Positions 7,370-14,144 of a stretch of DNA of 14,144 nt are shown piece by piece. Under the pieces are notes generated by a model. It had not been told where the DNA came from, ran no database searches, and was given only the letters and a program-made list of their open reading frames with translations. Position 1 is the stretch's first letter. Each line of letters opens with the position of its first letter. The translations under genes were made by a program, and so were the position numbers. Source of the stretch: an uncultured Prevotellaceae bacterium (lineage in GTDB: Bacteria > Bacteroidota > Bacteroidia > Bacteroidales > Bacteroidaceae); NCBI GenBank assembly GCA_947176655.1, contig CAMWRK010000030.1, positions 1-14,144 of the forward strand. Direction: 5' to 3'.

Positions 7370-7615
7370 ATGGATGAAAACACACTGAACATGCTTACCG
7401 CACTGACTGATGCCTGCGAGGGACATCTTGTGCTAAACCATGCTGGCATAGAGAGTGCCGTTTCGGATGAGAACCTAGACATCACCATAAGAATGCAGGA
7501 CGGGCGCACGTTGTTGCCGGAAGAGATAAGTCCGGCTGCTATCAACGATGCCATACAGCACTGGCGGGAGGAACATCCAGGATTCTTCCAACGCATAATC
7601 GGAGCAATGATGTAA
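7370..7615 (+). CDS. Small protein of unknown function, 81 aa
   Basis: I do not recognise this family. The protein is soluble-looking and acidic in its first two thirds, with no signal peptide, membrane helix or cysteine cluster (a single Cys at 16). The pattern suggests an N-terminal helix (MDENTLNMLTALTDACEG), a strand pair (LDITIRMQDGRTLLP, 37-51) and a C-terminal helix (SPAAINDAIQHWREEHPGFF). The stop is 4 bases before the start of the patatin-like gene, so the two are very likely co-transcribed and perhaps co-translated. The GC-rich codon use resembles the neighbouring core genes. The ATG at 7370 was chosen because it lies 31 bases past a -7-like box and no earlier in-frame ATG is evident. 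A role linked to the lipase is inferred from the tight spacing. Confidence 0.75.
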   Translation: MDENTLNMLTALTDACEGHLVLNHAGIESAVSDENLDITIRMQDGRTLLPEEISPAAINDAIQHWREEHPGFFQRIIGAMM

Positions 7616-7619
7616 ACAG

Positions 7620-8447
7620 ATGCGTACAGGACTGGTTCTGGAGGGTGGCGGCATGCGTGGTCTCTTCACGGCAGGAATACTGGACGTGATGATGGAACGC
7701 GGCATAAAGGTGGACGGCATAGTCGGAGTTTCGGCTGGGGCATGTTTCGGTTGCAACTATGTGTCCGGGCAGCCAGGGCGCGTGCTGCGCTATAACATGA
7801 AACTGAAAGATGACCCGCGATATATGGGATTACGTAGTCTCATACGCACGGGCAACCTTCTCGGGGCAGAATTTGCATATCATACCCTGCCAGACATATT
7901 GGATCCTTTTGATAAGCAAACATTTGCGCAAAGCCCGGTAGAATTTCACGTTGTATGCACCGACGTATACAGCGGAATGCCAGTATACCGACAATTGAAA
8001 GCTCCCGTAGACTATGAGTTCATGGAGTGGATACGTGCCTCGTCTGCCCTACCCCTTGTTTCGCGCCCCGTTAAGATAAACGGTCAACTGCTTCTGGACG
8101 GCGGAATATCTGACAGCATTCCTCTGCAATATTTCCAGCGTCGCGGCTTTGAACACAACATCGTTGTTCTGACGCAACCCAAAGGTTTTACCAAACAACG
8201 CACCCGTCTTATGCCTCTTTTCCGATTTTTCATGCGCAAATATCCAGCCATAATCAGCGCTATGGAGCGTCGCCACCTAATGTACAATGCCCAGCTGGAA
8301 TACCTTGCCAACGAGGAAAAAGCCGGGCACATAACTGTAATAGCTCCAGAAGACACCCTCCCCATTGGACGTACAAATCAGAATGCCAGACGAATGCAAC
8401 ACGTATACCGTATGGGACGCACCGCCGCCGAAAGGGTATTTTCCTAG
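7620..8447 (+). CDS. Patatin-like phospholipase / serine esterase
   Basis: This 275-aa protein is a complete patatin-fold hydrolase, a family that cleaves acyl esters of phospholipids or similar lipids with a Ser-Asp dyad. The oxyanion loop GGGMRG is at 9-14, the nucleophile elbow GVSAG at 36-40 (Ser38), and the catalytic Asp in LLLDGGISDSIP (Asp160 of the DGG motif). The segment SALPLVSRPVKINGQ before DGG is typical of bacterial members of the YjjU type. There is no signal peptide or membrane segment, so it should act in the cytoplasm or at the inner face of the membrane. It is the second gene of a probable operon, 4 bases after the 81-aa gene. The substrate cannot be told from the sequence. 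Confidence 0.93.
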   Translation: MRTGLVLEGGGMRGLFTAGILDVMMERGIKVDGIVGVSAGACFGCNYVSGQPGRVLRYNMKLKDDPRYMGLRSLIRTGNLLGAEFAYHTLPDILDPFDKQTFAQSPVEFHVVCTDVYSGMPVYRQLKAPVDYEFMEWIRASSALPLVSRPVKINGQLLLDGGISDSIPLQYFQRRGFEHNIVVLTQPKGFTKQRTRLMPLFRFFMRKYPAIISAMERRHLMYNAQLEYLANEEKAGHITVIAPEDTLPIGRTNQNARRMQHVYRMGRTAAERVFS

Positions 8448-8520
8448 TGAAAAACACCAGCATAAACCCAAAACTGTCACATAACTATATTTAAAAATAT
8501 AATAGGTCACCATTTTGTTT

Positions 8521-8664
8521 TTAGTGTGTTCCAAGAAGTCCACGTTTTGTAACTACGTTAAGACTGAGAATACATATTATCAGCATACATACAAAACCAA
8601 TAGCCAATGCCACCATTATGCATCCAAACAGATTGAGAATCACGTTGCCTTGGTTTGGACTCAT
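8521..8664 (-). CDS. Possible 47-aa single-helix membrane protein
   Basis: An ATG at 8664 opens 47 codons ending in TAA at 8521. The product starts MSPNQGNVILNLFGC, continues with a long uninterrupted hydrophobic stretch (about residues 8-38, including IMVALAIGFVCMLIICIL) and ends TKRGLLGTH. The basic end suggests an N-out, C-in single-pass helix. An in-frame TAA lies 27 bases upstream of the ATG, so the frame cannot extend much. It lies just beyond the stem-loop at 8675-8726, has no clear promoter, and T-rich DNA can give hydrophobic frames by chance. I recognise no family. Confidence 0.3.
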   Translation of the reverse strand: MSPNQGNVILNLFGCIMVALAIGFVCMLIICILSLNVVTKRGLLGTH

Positions 8665-8674
8665 CAGGTCATTC

Positions 8675-8726
8675 AAAAAAAAGTAACCTTATACGACATT
8701 ACACTTGCCGTATAAGGTTACTTTTT
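8675..8726 (-). terminator. Bidirectional intrinsic terminator, 18-bp stem
   Basis: AAAAAGTAACCTTATACG (8678-8695) pairs perfectly with CGTATAAGGTTACTTTTT (8709-8726) around a 13-base loop. On the minus strand the stem ends in a run of eight T (8682-8675); on the plus strand it ends in five T (8722-8726). It can end both the polysaccharide operon (minus) and read-through from the patatin-like gene (plus). It is 156 bases past the pyruvyl transferase stop and 230 bases past the patatin stop. Confidence 0.8.
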
Positions 8727-8775
8727 ATAATTCGTCGAACTCACGTTAAAATATTAATGTATTCTAACCGCGGCT

Positions 8776-8889
8776 TCATTGTTCATTTTTAGGGGATGGT
8801 GGAAGAATATTATCGTATGGATCAACGACCTTACGTATCCTATATCGCAGTCTATACTCCAATTTATTTATATCTGACAATTTACAATC
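8776..8889 (-). pseudogene. Protein-like frame after the pyruvyl transferase stop, possible remnant or shifted tail
   Basis: In the frame one base off from the pyruvyl transferase gene, 37 sense codons run across and past its stop to a TGA at 8776-8778. They read DCKLSDINKLEYRLRYRIRK, then VVDPYDNILPPSPKNEQ. The charged, proline-ended composition looks like a real protein C-terminus, unlike the AT-rich noise around it. No ATG is available; a TTG at 8880 would start one base after the upstream stop. It may be the surviving 3' end of a replaced gene, or a C-terminal extension of the transferase lost by a small indel. I cannot name a family. Confidence 0.3.
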
Positions 8890-9769
8890 TTAATTTAAAT
8901 GGAGCTGCATTTATCAATGGCATCAAATCTATCTCACCTCTTTGCCATTTCTGTAATCCATTGTATATTTTCTCTTTTTCCTTTATTGAATTGAGATGAA
9001 TCGGAGTCTCATCTTTCCCAATAGAGGCAAAAAAGTCTTTGTACTTAAAAGAGTCGCGTATCTCAGTTCCATTGAAATCTATCCACACATTTGGAACATT
9101 ATATGCATAAGCCATAATTAGGCCATGCAGAGAAGAAGAGGCTATAAATTCGCACGATAGGATTTCGTCAATGAAATCATGCCAATGTTTATAATTGCGA
9201 ACATCTATCAGTTTTACTTCCGGTTCTTTCTCCTGTTGCCACCTTACCATTTCCAAATCGTGAAAATGCGGTATAAACCCTAACCTATATTTTTTTTCTA
9301 TTGAAGGATTATACCACATAGGAATTAACAAAGCAGGATCGCCATAAACCTTTGGACACTCATATCCCATACTTAGCAACTTATTACGAGTTAATGGGCC
9401 TCTAACTGCCCTGATCTCTCTAAATTTAGGCAAAGACTGTATCTTACTATCAATAATACCAGCACCCCAAATTATGCTATTTTTGTCTGCTATTAAATCT
9501 ATTGTCGAACCTATGACAATATAATTTGCGCGATTAAAATATCGCGTGAGAGATGAATGCACATATGGTATGAGATGGCCATCAACAACCTCTTTAAGGA
9601 AATACCAGTTAATGTCATCACCCCAATTTGAATGATCTATTGTCCCGTCATAATTCATCCATGCATAGCTATTTATAGGCACACAATCACCATATAGCTC
9701 ATTACGCAGAACATTAATCTCAAACTTTACTCGCTGAACAATTCTTAAAACTCTCCCCATAAAAAACAT
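8882..9769 (-). CDS. Polysaccharide pyruvyl transferase family protein
   Basis: This 295-aa protein fits the polysaccharide pyruvyl transferase family (PF04230), which transfers pyruvate from phosphoenolpyruvate onto sugars of surface glycans as ketals. Visible landmarks are NWGDDIN (48-54), the IIWGAGII loop (99-106), AVRGPLTRNKLLSMG (121-135), YGDPALLIP (142-150), GFIPHF (164-169) and the C-terminal EFIASSSLHGLIMAYAYNVP (207-226). There is no signal peptide, so it should act on the cytoplasmic, lipid-linked glycan. The codons are AT-rich, as in the flippase gene. It is the last gene of the polysaccharide operon in this window, 137 bases after the flippase gene. A second ATG at residue 4 (9760) is an equally possible start. 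Some members of the family transfer no pyruvate, so the exact reaction is unproven. Confidence 0.88.
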   Translation of the reverse strand: MFFMGRVLRIVQRVKFEINVLRNELYGDCVPINSYAWMNYDGTIDHSNWGDDINWYFLKEVVDGHLIPYVHSSLTRYFNRANYIVIGSTIDLIADKNSIIWGAGIIDSKIQSLPKFREIRAVRGPLTRNKLLSMGYECPKVYGDPALLIPMWYNPSIEKKYRLGFIPHFHDLEMVRWQQEKEPEVKLIDVRNYKHWHDFIDEILSCEFIASSSLHGLIMAYAYNVPNVWIDFNGTEIRDSFKYKDFFASIGKDETPIHLNSIKEKEKIYNGLQKWQRGEIDLMPLINAAPFKLRL

Positions 9770-9906
9770 ACATCACATTACGACAGGTTCACATTAAAAG
9801 ACAATTTTAGTTTCGTTTCGAGTCGTCTATTCTGCATACTCACATTTAATCTTTGGCTGTCATTCTATAGAATAGATATTCCAATTTTAATATGCACTGG
9901 CAGGCA

Positions 9907-11430
9907 TCACACACTTTTCGTTAAACCACATTTTGCCAAAACTAATCGTCGCGTTTGCCTATTCAAGGAAAAACACCACATGATTACCGATGTACTCATA
10001 ACAGAAACACCACAAACGATAATAAATCTAAACCATCCATCGTTCATTCTCTCCCGTATAATAAATGGAAATACCATTGCCACTGATACTAAGAATATAT
10101 TTTTAACAAAAACATTTATGATATACTTTAGATATGGGAAATTTATAATTCGATGCAACAACAAATTATTCACCATAAATTTCAGAAAAGACGGAAATAT
10201 CGTAAAAACGTATGCCACTACAGGCGTCCCCAACATTTTTGCCGCAACATAAATGACTGGCAATATTGACAACTCTATCGGAGCTAATCGCAAATTTAAT
10301 ATTTTTACATTTCCAGTTGCGACAATAGATTTCACTACCATCAAATTACTATATGAAACAAAGCAATTAAGAATCGTGATTTTTATAAATACCGCGGTAT
10401 ATTCCGGGACGTTCCCTCCCAGCCATAAATTTAAGACAAACTCTATCTCAAGCCATATTGGCACTGCAAATATGGCAAGCATAAACAAAGTCATTTGGCT
10501 TATATTGAATATCAGCGTTGTTATTCTGTCATATTCACCACATGCATACGATTTTACTAATTGTGGCTCTACAGCAACAATACTTGCACCAACAAATTGC
10601 GATACAGTAAAAGTTACGGTATTAGCCAAACCTCGAGCCGCATTAACCACTGTGCCGAAAAACAGATTAACAATGATAGTAACGCCCTGTACATTAAGTA
10701 TGTTCGACATACTTCCAAAGCTATCCCATGCAGAAAAATTCAACATCTCTTTCAACATGGTTTTATCAATATTCATTGACAGATGCCGTGTCTCTTCAAA
10801 TTGTGTTCTGCAATATAATACACACAAACATACGCCGCTAATAGTTACTACACATGTTAATAGTGCATAGATAATTAATTTATCAAAAGGAAGATAAACG
10901 AGGAGTAATAACGTTACTATCTTCCATCCAACATCGAAAATACTTAAATAAGAATATATGTCAAATCTTTCGTGTGATGTTACCACTGCCAAAAATGGTG
11001 TGTTTAAAATATTTACAATAACACTCAATACCGAGAATTGGAAAATGACATTAGCTGCCCACATCCGTGATACATCAATATTCAATTTATAATTCAATAA
11101 CAGTAGACCTACACTTTCCAATATTACAAAAACTATTAAAGATACACATATATGAAGGATTAATGCAGTTTGAAACGTATTATGTTTTTGCTCTGCATTG
11201 TTTACACCTATTCCCAACGATAAGAATCGTCGTGTTGAACTCTGAAGCACATTATTGAGCACAGCAAATAATGACACAAGACTCCCGACTACCGCATATA
11301 TGCCATAGTCCTCAGCTCCAAGTTTATTGAGAACTATCTTAGTACTCAATAATCCTAGGAACAGTATTACGACCTGACGTATATAAAGGTAAATCGTGTT
11401 CTTTATTACCCTTTTATTACAATCTTCCAT
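9907..11430 (-). CDS. Wzx-type oligosaccharide flippase
   Basis: From the ATG at 11430 this encodes 507 aa, typical for polysaccharide-transport membrane proteins of the MATE-like (MOP) superfamily. It has about a dozen strongly hydrophobic segments. The N-terminal signature includes KNTIYLYIRQVVILFLGLLS, then TKIVLNKLGAEDYGIYAVVG. Such proteins flip undecaprenyl-linked repeat units across the inner membrane. A longer frame starts at 11502 (531 aa), but it would overlap the PP-loop gene by 97 bases and adds a polar, atypical leader. The start at 11430 overlaps by only 25 bases, as expected for coupled genes. The DNA is very AT-rich (15 of 60 G+C in 10141-10200), which suggests the gene was acquired with the locus. 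Specificity cannot be predicted. Confidence 0.9.
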   Translation of the reverse strand: MEDCNKRVIKNTIYLYIRQVVILFLGLLSTKIVLNKLGAEDYGIYAVVGSLVSLFAVLNNVLQSSTRRFLSLGIGVNNAEQKHNTFQTALILHICVSLIVFVILESVGLLLLNYKLNIDVSRMWAANVIFQFSVLSVIVNILNTPFLAVVTSHERFDIYSYLSIFDVGWKIVTLLLLVYLPFDKLIIYALLTCVVTISGVCLCVLYCRTQFEETRHLSMNIDKTMLKEMLNFSAWDSFGSMSNILNVQGVTIIVNLFFGTVVNAARGLANTVTFTVSQFVGASIVAVEPQLVKSYACGEYDRITTLIFNISQMTLFMLAIFAVPIWLEIEFVLNLWLGGNVPEYTAVFIKITILNCFVSYSNLMVVKSIVATGNVKILNLRLAPIELSILPVIYVAAKMLGTPVVAYVFTIFPSFLKFMVNNLLLHRIINFPYLKYIINVFVKNIFLVSVAMVFPFIIRERMNDGWFRFIIVCGVSVMSTSVIMWCFSLNRQTRRLVLAKCGLTKSV

Positions 11431-12683
11431 GAATCTGGATGAATAAAAGAAACGACTCGACCACAAAATATTCTTATTCTTTGTATTAACCTTTCTGCCC
11501 AAGTTAGTTCCTTATAAAAGAACGGCATGAGTTCTTTAAGATACACGTCCCCCTTTACCGCACCTCTATATCCTTCTTTTATAAATTTGACACGCTGTTT
11601 TTTGTATGTATCAACATCAAACACAGCACAATACCTATTAATTATTCCCGCTGCATCAAGTTCCAACAATGTTCTTTTACACTTAATACACTGTCCACAG
11701 TTCTTTACTGAAGTTATGCATACATTGAGAAACCTTTCACTATATTCATTTCCAGCAAGAGCCCGCACCTTATCAAAACGCGAAAGACTTCCACCTGTTG
11801 AATAGAACTCAATACAAGAATTAGTTGCTGTCCACAAAGTAAGCAAATCGTAACGGCTACATGCCAAATCAGGATGGCCAGACATGCCACACATAAACAT
11901 TCCATACGGATAACCTCCAGAATAATAGTATTTGCTAATTCCAGACTGAATCTGAAGCACACAAAACAGCATCATGTATGTATGATACCTAACATGATTA
12001 TAATATGAGTACTTTTCCAAGACCTCTGGCAAATTTGTCGAAATCTCTATCAGAGGAAGTCTGGAATATTTACTGAATTGTATTGCTAAGTCACGGCGTC
12101 CGGTATATAGAACATCTATTAATTCTCTTGAACCAAAATGATGTGCACCGGCATTAAGAAATGCAACATGATTAAGGTGAAACTCATCTGTCACGTTTTT
12201 TTCATGTTCCATTATTGTATATAAGCTATCTATACCACATGAAATTCCTGTAGCACAAATATCTCCGCGTGATACCACATCATGTATAACTTCAGCAATG
12301 ATACAAGGCCGATAAATATTACCTGTACAAATGCCAGGAATAAAATGATGTATTAGTTTATAGTATAAAGTCTTAGATACCGGCAACTCAGACTCTATAT
12401 CCATCTGGTTTTCGATAGCAAACATAAGAAGTCCCATAACTGCCGCATCAGACCTATCAATATCCAAATACTTAACAACATTAGCAGAGTATGACGTTTT
12501 CAGTCGTTCGATATTACCGTCTATTCTTACGACATATGTCAACTGTCCCTCTCCATCACATGAAACACTATGAATTAATATCCTTTTTGGCTTCATCACA
12601 ACATTTTTGGTAAAGTTTCTATTCAAAATCTCTCTATCGTTACAGAGCAACCTATTAACACAATATCTATCTCTAAAATGCAA
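11406..12683 (-). CDS. PP-loop ATPase-like protein with QueC-type cysteine cluster, in polysaccharide operon
   Basis: In this 425-aa protein, residues 144-156 (ATGISCGIDSLYT) match the PP-loop that binds ATP pyrophosphate (usually SGGxDS; here SCGIDS, 148-153). Further on, FLNAGAHHFG (175-184) and LPLIEIST resemble the Rossmann-like core of QueC and other N-type ATP pyrophosphatases. Cysteines 322, 329, 332 and 335 (C-x6-C-x2-C-x2-C, in NCGQCIKCKRTLLEL) resemble the zinc site of QueC. QueC itself is about half this length, makes a nitrile from a carboxylate in queuosine synthesis, and has no reason to be here. An ATP-dependent step adding an amide or similar group to a glycan or donor is inferred. 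The first 140 residues match nothing I know. Residue 30 (ATG at 12596) is an alternative start. The 3' end overlaps the flippase gene by 25 bases. Confidence 0.72.
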   Translation of the reverse strand: MHFRDRYCVNRLLCNDREILNRNFTKNVVMKPKRILIHSVSCDGEGQLTYVVRIDGNIERLKTSYSANVVKYLDIDRSDAAVMGLLMFAIENQMDIESELPVSKTLYYKLIHHFIPGICTGNIYRPCIIAEVIHDVVSRGDICATGISCGIDSLYTIMEHEKNVTDEFHLNHVAFLNAGAHHFGSRELIDVLYTGRRDLAIQFSKYSRLPLIEISTNLPEVLEKYSYYNHVRYHTYMMLFCVLQIQSGISKYYYSGGYPYGMFMCGMSGHPDLACSRYDLLTLWTATNSCIEFYSTGGSLSRFDKVRALAGNEYSERFLNVCITSVKNCGQCIKCKRTLLELDAAGIINRYCAVFDVDTYKKQRVKFIKEGYRGAVKGDVYLKELMPFFYKELTWAERLIQRIRIFCGRVVSFIHPDSWKIVIKG

Positions 12684-12727
12684 ACTGATTTAATAAGAAT
12701 CGTTAAACCATAATTTTATGTCATAAA

Positions 12728-13891
12728 TCATATCCCTACCCCTGTCTGTCTCCACAATGCCAAACGAAGACGTAGTACATACCCCCAGAAGACATCGGCA
12801 GGAAAGTAGCGCCAACGAACCAAAGACAAATGGACGTACTTGCAAAATCGTCCCCAGAAAGCCATTGTGTTCACACCATTAAGACGTTCGTCATGCTGTC
12901 CGAAATTACCCCCACGCAGGATTTCCGCAAGCAAAAAACGGCCTCTTCTCTCATCCGGACGGCAAAGTAGCAATTCAGAATCACCACCGACCGCTGTTTC
13001 TGGAGAAAGAACAGTGATAGCATACATCAAGGCGGAAGTAAATCTACGACATCCGAATTTGCACAAAAGCTTCCATGTCTCCGCACGCTCGGCCTCTGTC
13101 ATACTTTTAAGCAGAAAATAGTAATCTATTATGTGACGCATGCCTATGCCCTCCTTAATAAAATGCCGTCTGATATGGAACAACTGACACAAGCCGTTCA
13201 CCGGACTCACAGGAACTGCAAATCCGGCAGAAGTCATATTGCCAAAACAATCTGTAGCATGTTCTTCGAGGAAATTCCACATTCGTCTGTTCCTCCACGG
13301 AGCGGCATCCATCATCGGAGCATAATGCACCTCCACGGACGCCTCAACAGGAAGTGGAAATTTTATATGCAATAGAGTCTCCTTGACACCAGGAAATAAT
13401 CCATGGATATATTCTACGACACGCTTTCTGGCATCTGCAATTGTCGTGACATCATCTGGCATAACCCACACATCTATATCACCTGGAGTACGGTAAAAAG
13501 TCGTTTCCCTATTGTCGTTATTACGTTCATACAAAAGGGCATTTCCCTGACCTTTTAGAACACAGGCTCTAAAACCTGCAGAGTTGAACTTTGAAACTAT
13601 TTTACTGGAAATATGTGTGAGATAAATATTTCTCTGTCTCAGCATTACAGTTAGACCATACCATTTTGCAAAGAGCTCTTGGCTAATATGATTGGACGAA
13701 ACAGTAGCTGGAGCATACCGTTTCCACTGCATAACTCCTGAAAATAGCACTCCAAGCACAGACTGTGCCTTGGCTATATCAAAAACCCCATCCCAGTCTA
13801 TATCGTTCAACGTCAAAACTGTCGGCAAAACGTCCGATGGATGTAAAGCAAGCCGCAATAGTGCAAGAAACTGTTTCTCCGTCGTAGTCAT
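12728..13891 (-). CDS. PF14907-type nucleotidyltransferase-fold protein
   Basis: This 387-aa protein looks like the family called uncharacterised nucleotidyltransferase (NTP_transf_5, PF14907). Landmarks are FRACVLKGQGNALLY (107-121), the likely metal-binding RTPGDIDVWV (134-143, Asp138 and Asp140), VEVHYAP (186-192) as the third acidic strand, and a helical C-terminal half with CQLFHIRRHFIKEGIGMRHI (235-254) and DYYFLL. Members recur in surface-polysaccharide loci of Bacteroidota and elsewhere, but I know of no proven reaction. There is no signal peptide, so a cytoplasmic location is expected. It begins 11 bases after the WecG-like gene and ends 44 bases before the PP-loop gene. G+C is intermediate (28 of 60 in 12841-12900), higher than in the genes that follow, so it may have a different origin. 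Confidence 0.8.
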   Translation of the reverse strand: MTTTEKQFLALLRLALHPSDVLPTVLTLNDIDWDGVFDIAKAQSVLGVLFSGVMQWKRYAPATVSSNHISQELFAKWYGLTVMLRQRNIYLTHISSKIVSKFNSAGFRACVLKGQGNALLYERNNDNRETTFYRTPGDIDVWVMPDDVTTIADARKRVVEYIHGLFPGVKETLLHIKFPLPVEASVEVHYAPMMDAAPWRNRRMWNFLEEHATDCFGNMTSAGFAVPVSPVNGLCQLFHIRRHFIKEGIGMRHIIDYYFLLKSMTEAERAETWKLLCKFGCRRFTSALMYAITVLSPETAVGGDSELLLCRPDERRGRFLLAEILRGGNFGQHDERLNGVNTMAFWGRFCKYVHLSLVRWRYFPADVFWGYVLRLRLALWRQTGVGI

Positions 13892-13902
13892 TGATTCTAT
13901 AA

Positions 13903-14144
13903 CTATGCATCAAGAAAATCTGTGGGAATATTCTTGCATTTCTTATATTCTCTATATAGCACCATAGGAAGAGTAAGTAGAATATGACAACAACGTTTGG
14001 TCTGTTTTATCGGTTCGTGTATGAGACGATGGACAAACTCAAGATGGTTACGTACCATCCAGCGTGGAGCTCTATTGACATCCATTCCGCTAAAGAATTT
14101 AAAAACAGCTCCAACAGCAATCATTACCCCATGTCCAAGGTGCG
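13903..14144 (-). CDS. WecG/TagA/CpsF family glycosyltransferase, C-terminal part only
   Basis: The frame is open to the right edge, so only the last 80 codons are present; the sequence reads in as HLGHGVMIAVGAVFKFFSGM. The pattern VGAVFKFFSG (expected VGAxFDFxAG), then NRAPRWM, EFVHRLIHEP and KR, matches the conserved end of the WecG/TagA/CpsF family (PF03808). These enzymes act at the cytoplasmic face of the membrane and add an N-acetylmannosamine-type sugar to an undecaprenyl-linked acceptor, usually as the second sugar of a repeat or linkage unit. The usual Asp in FDF is Lys here. The internal ATG at 14124 is not the true start, because homology continues upstream of it. It is the first visible gene of the operon and probably acts early in glycan assembly. 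Confidence 0.85.
   Translation of the reverse strand, partial: HLGHGVMIAVGAVFKFFSGMDVNRAPRWMVRNHLEFVHRLIHEPIKQTKRCCHILLTLPMVLYREYKKCKNIPTDFLDA

Larger units (their letters stand above)
8448..8881. other. 434-base spacer between core genes and the polysaccharide operon
   Basis: This gap separates the convergent patatin-like gene (plus) and pyruvyl transferase gene (minus), and marks the change from GC-rich to AT-rich DNA. It contains an AT-rich stretch (8485-8505), a possible 47-codon membrane-protein frame (8664-8521, minus), a strong stem-loop (8675-8726) and a protein-like frame after the pyruvyl transferase stop (8889-8776, minus). No integrase, attachment site or insertion-sequence end was seen. 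It may be the boundary of the exchangeable locus. Confidence 0.6.

Noticed and set aside
8515..8715. Plus-strand 66-codon frame in the spacer
   Set aside because: It runs through the terminator stem-loop and has a non-protein-like composition.
8796..8999. Plus-strand 67-codon frame at the end of the pyruvyl transferase gene
   Set aside because: It overlaps the end of the well-supported minus-strand gene and has no recognisable feature.
9862..9873. Palindrome ATTCTATAGAAT between the flippase and pyruvyl transferase genes
   Set aside because: Only 12 bases in AT-rich DNA, without a T-run or a repeated copy nearby; likely chance.
11431..11502. Longer N-terminus for the flippase starting at 11502
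   Set aside because: It would overlap the PP-loop gene by 97 bases and adds a polar leader not expected before the first membrane segment. The ATG at 11430 gives a normal start.

Overview
The window comes from the order Bacteroidales (phylum Bacteroidota). DUF4837 and DUF1573 exported proteins, a long alpha-2-macroglobulin-like protein without a thioester, and promoter boxes close to the TTTG / TAnnTTTG consensus all point that way. The left part is GC-rich (37 of 60 bases in 5101-5160), which would suit a GC-rich Prevotellaceae or Muribaculaceae-type genome. I cannot fix the genus.

Left part (1-7216, minus strand). A DUF1573 protein runs off the left edge (1-840). An 874-base gap (841-1714) without a convincing gene follows and is rich in inverted repeats. 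The most striking is a four-unit AAGACC/GGTCTT array at 1371-1453 with a 14-bp perfect dyad. Next is a likely two-gene operon: an exported alpha-2-macroglobulin-like protein of 1491 aa (7216-2741), then a DUF4837 lipoprotein (2701-1715). Both are predicted to work at the cell envelope.

Centre (7370-8447, plus strand). A short divergent operon encodes an 81-aa protein of unknown function and, 4 nt later, a patatin-like serine lipase. The 434 bases after it (8448-8881) hold a strong bidirectional stem-loop terminator, a possible 47-aa one-helix membrane protein, and a protein-like 34-37 codon tail just after the pyruvyl transferase stop.

Right part (14144-8882, minus strand). This is the distal end of a surface-polysaccharide operon that enters from the right edge. 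In transcription order it holds a WecG/TagA/CpsF glycosyltransferase C-terminus, a PF14907-type nucleotidyltransferase-fold protein, a PP-loop protein with a QueC-like zinc-site pattern, a Wzx-type flippase and a polysaccharide pyruvyl transferase. GC falls to 28 of 60 in the nucleotidyltransferase gene (12841-12900) and 15 of 60 in the flippase (10141-10200). This is the mosaic composition expected of horizontally exchanged capsule or O-antigen loci. The glycosyltransferase probably builds the lipid-linked glycan, the flippase moves it across the inner membrane and the pyruvyl transferase decorates it. The roles of the PP-loop and nucleotidyltransferase-fold proteins are open and are the most interesting functional unknowns here. 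I saw no tRNA, rRNA, CRISPR array, transposase or integrase.
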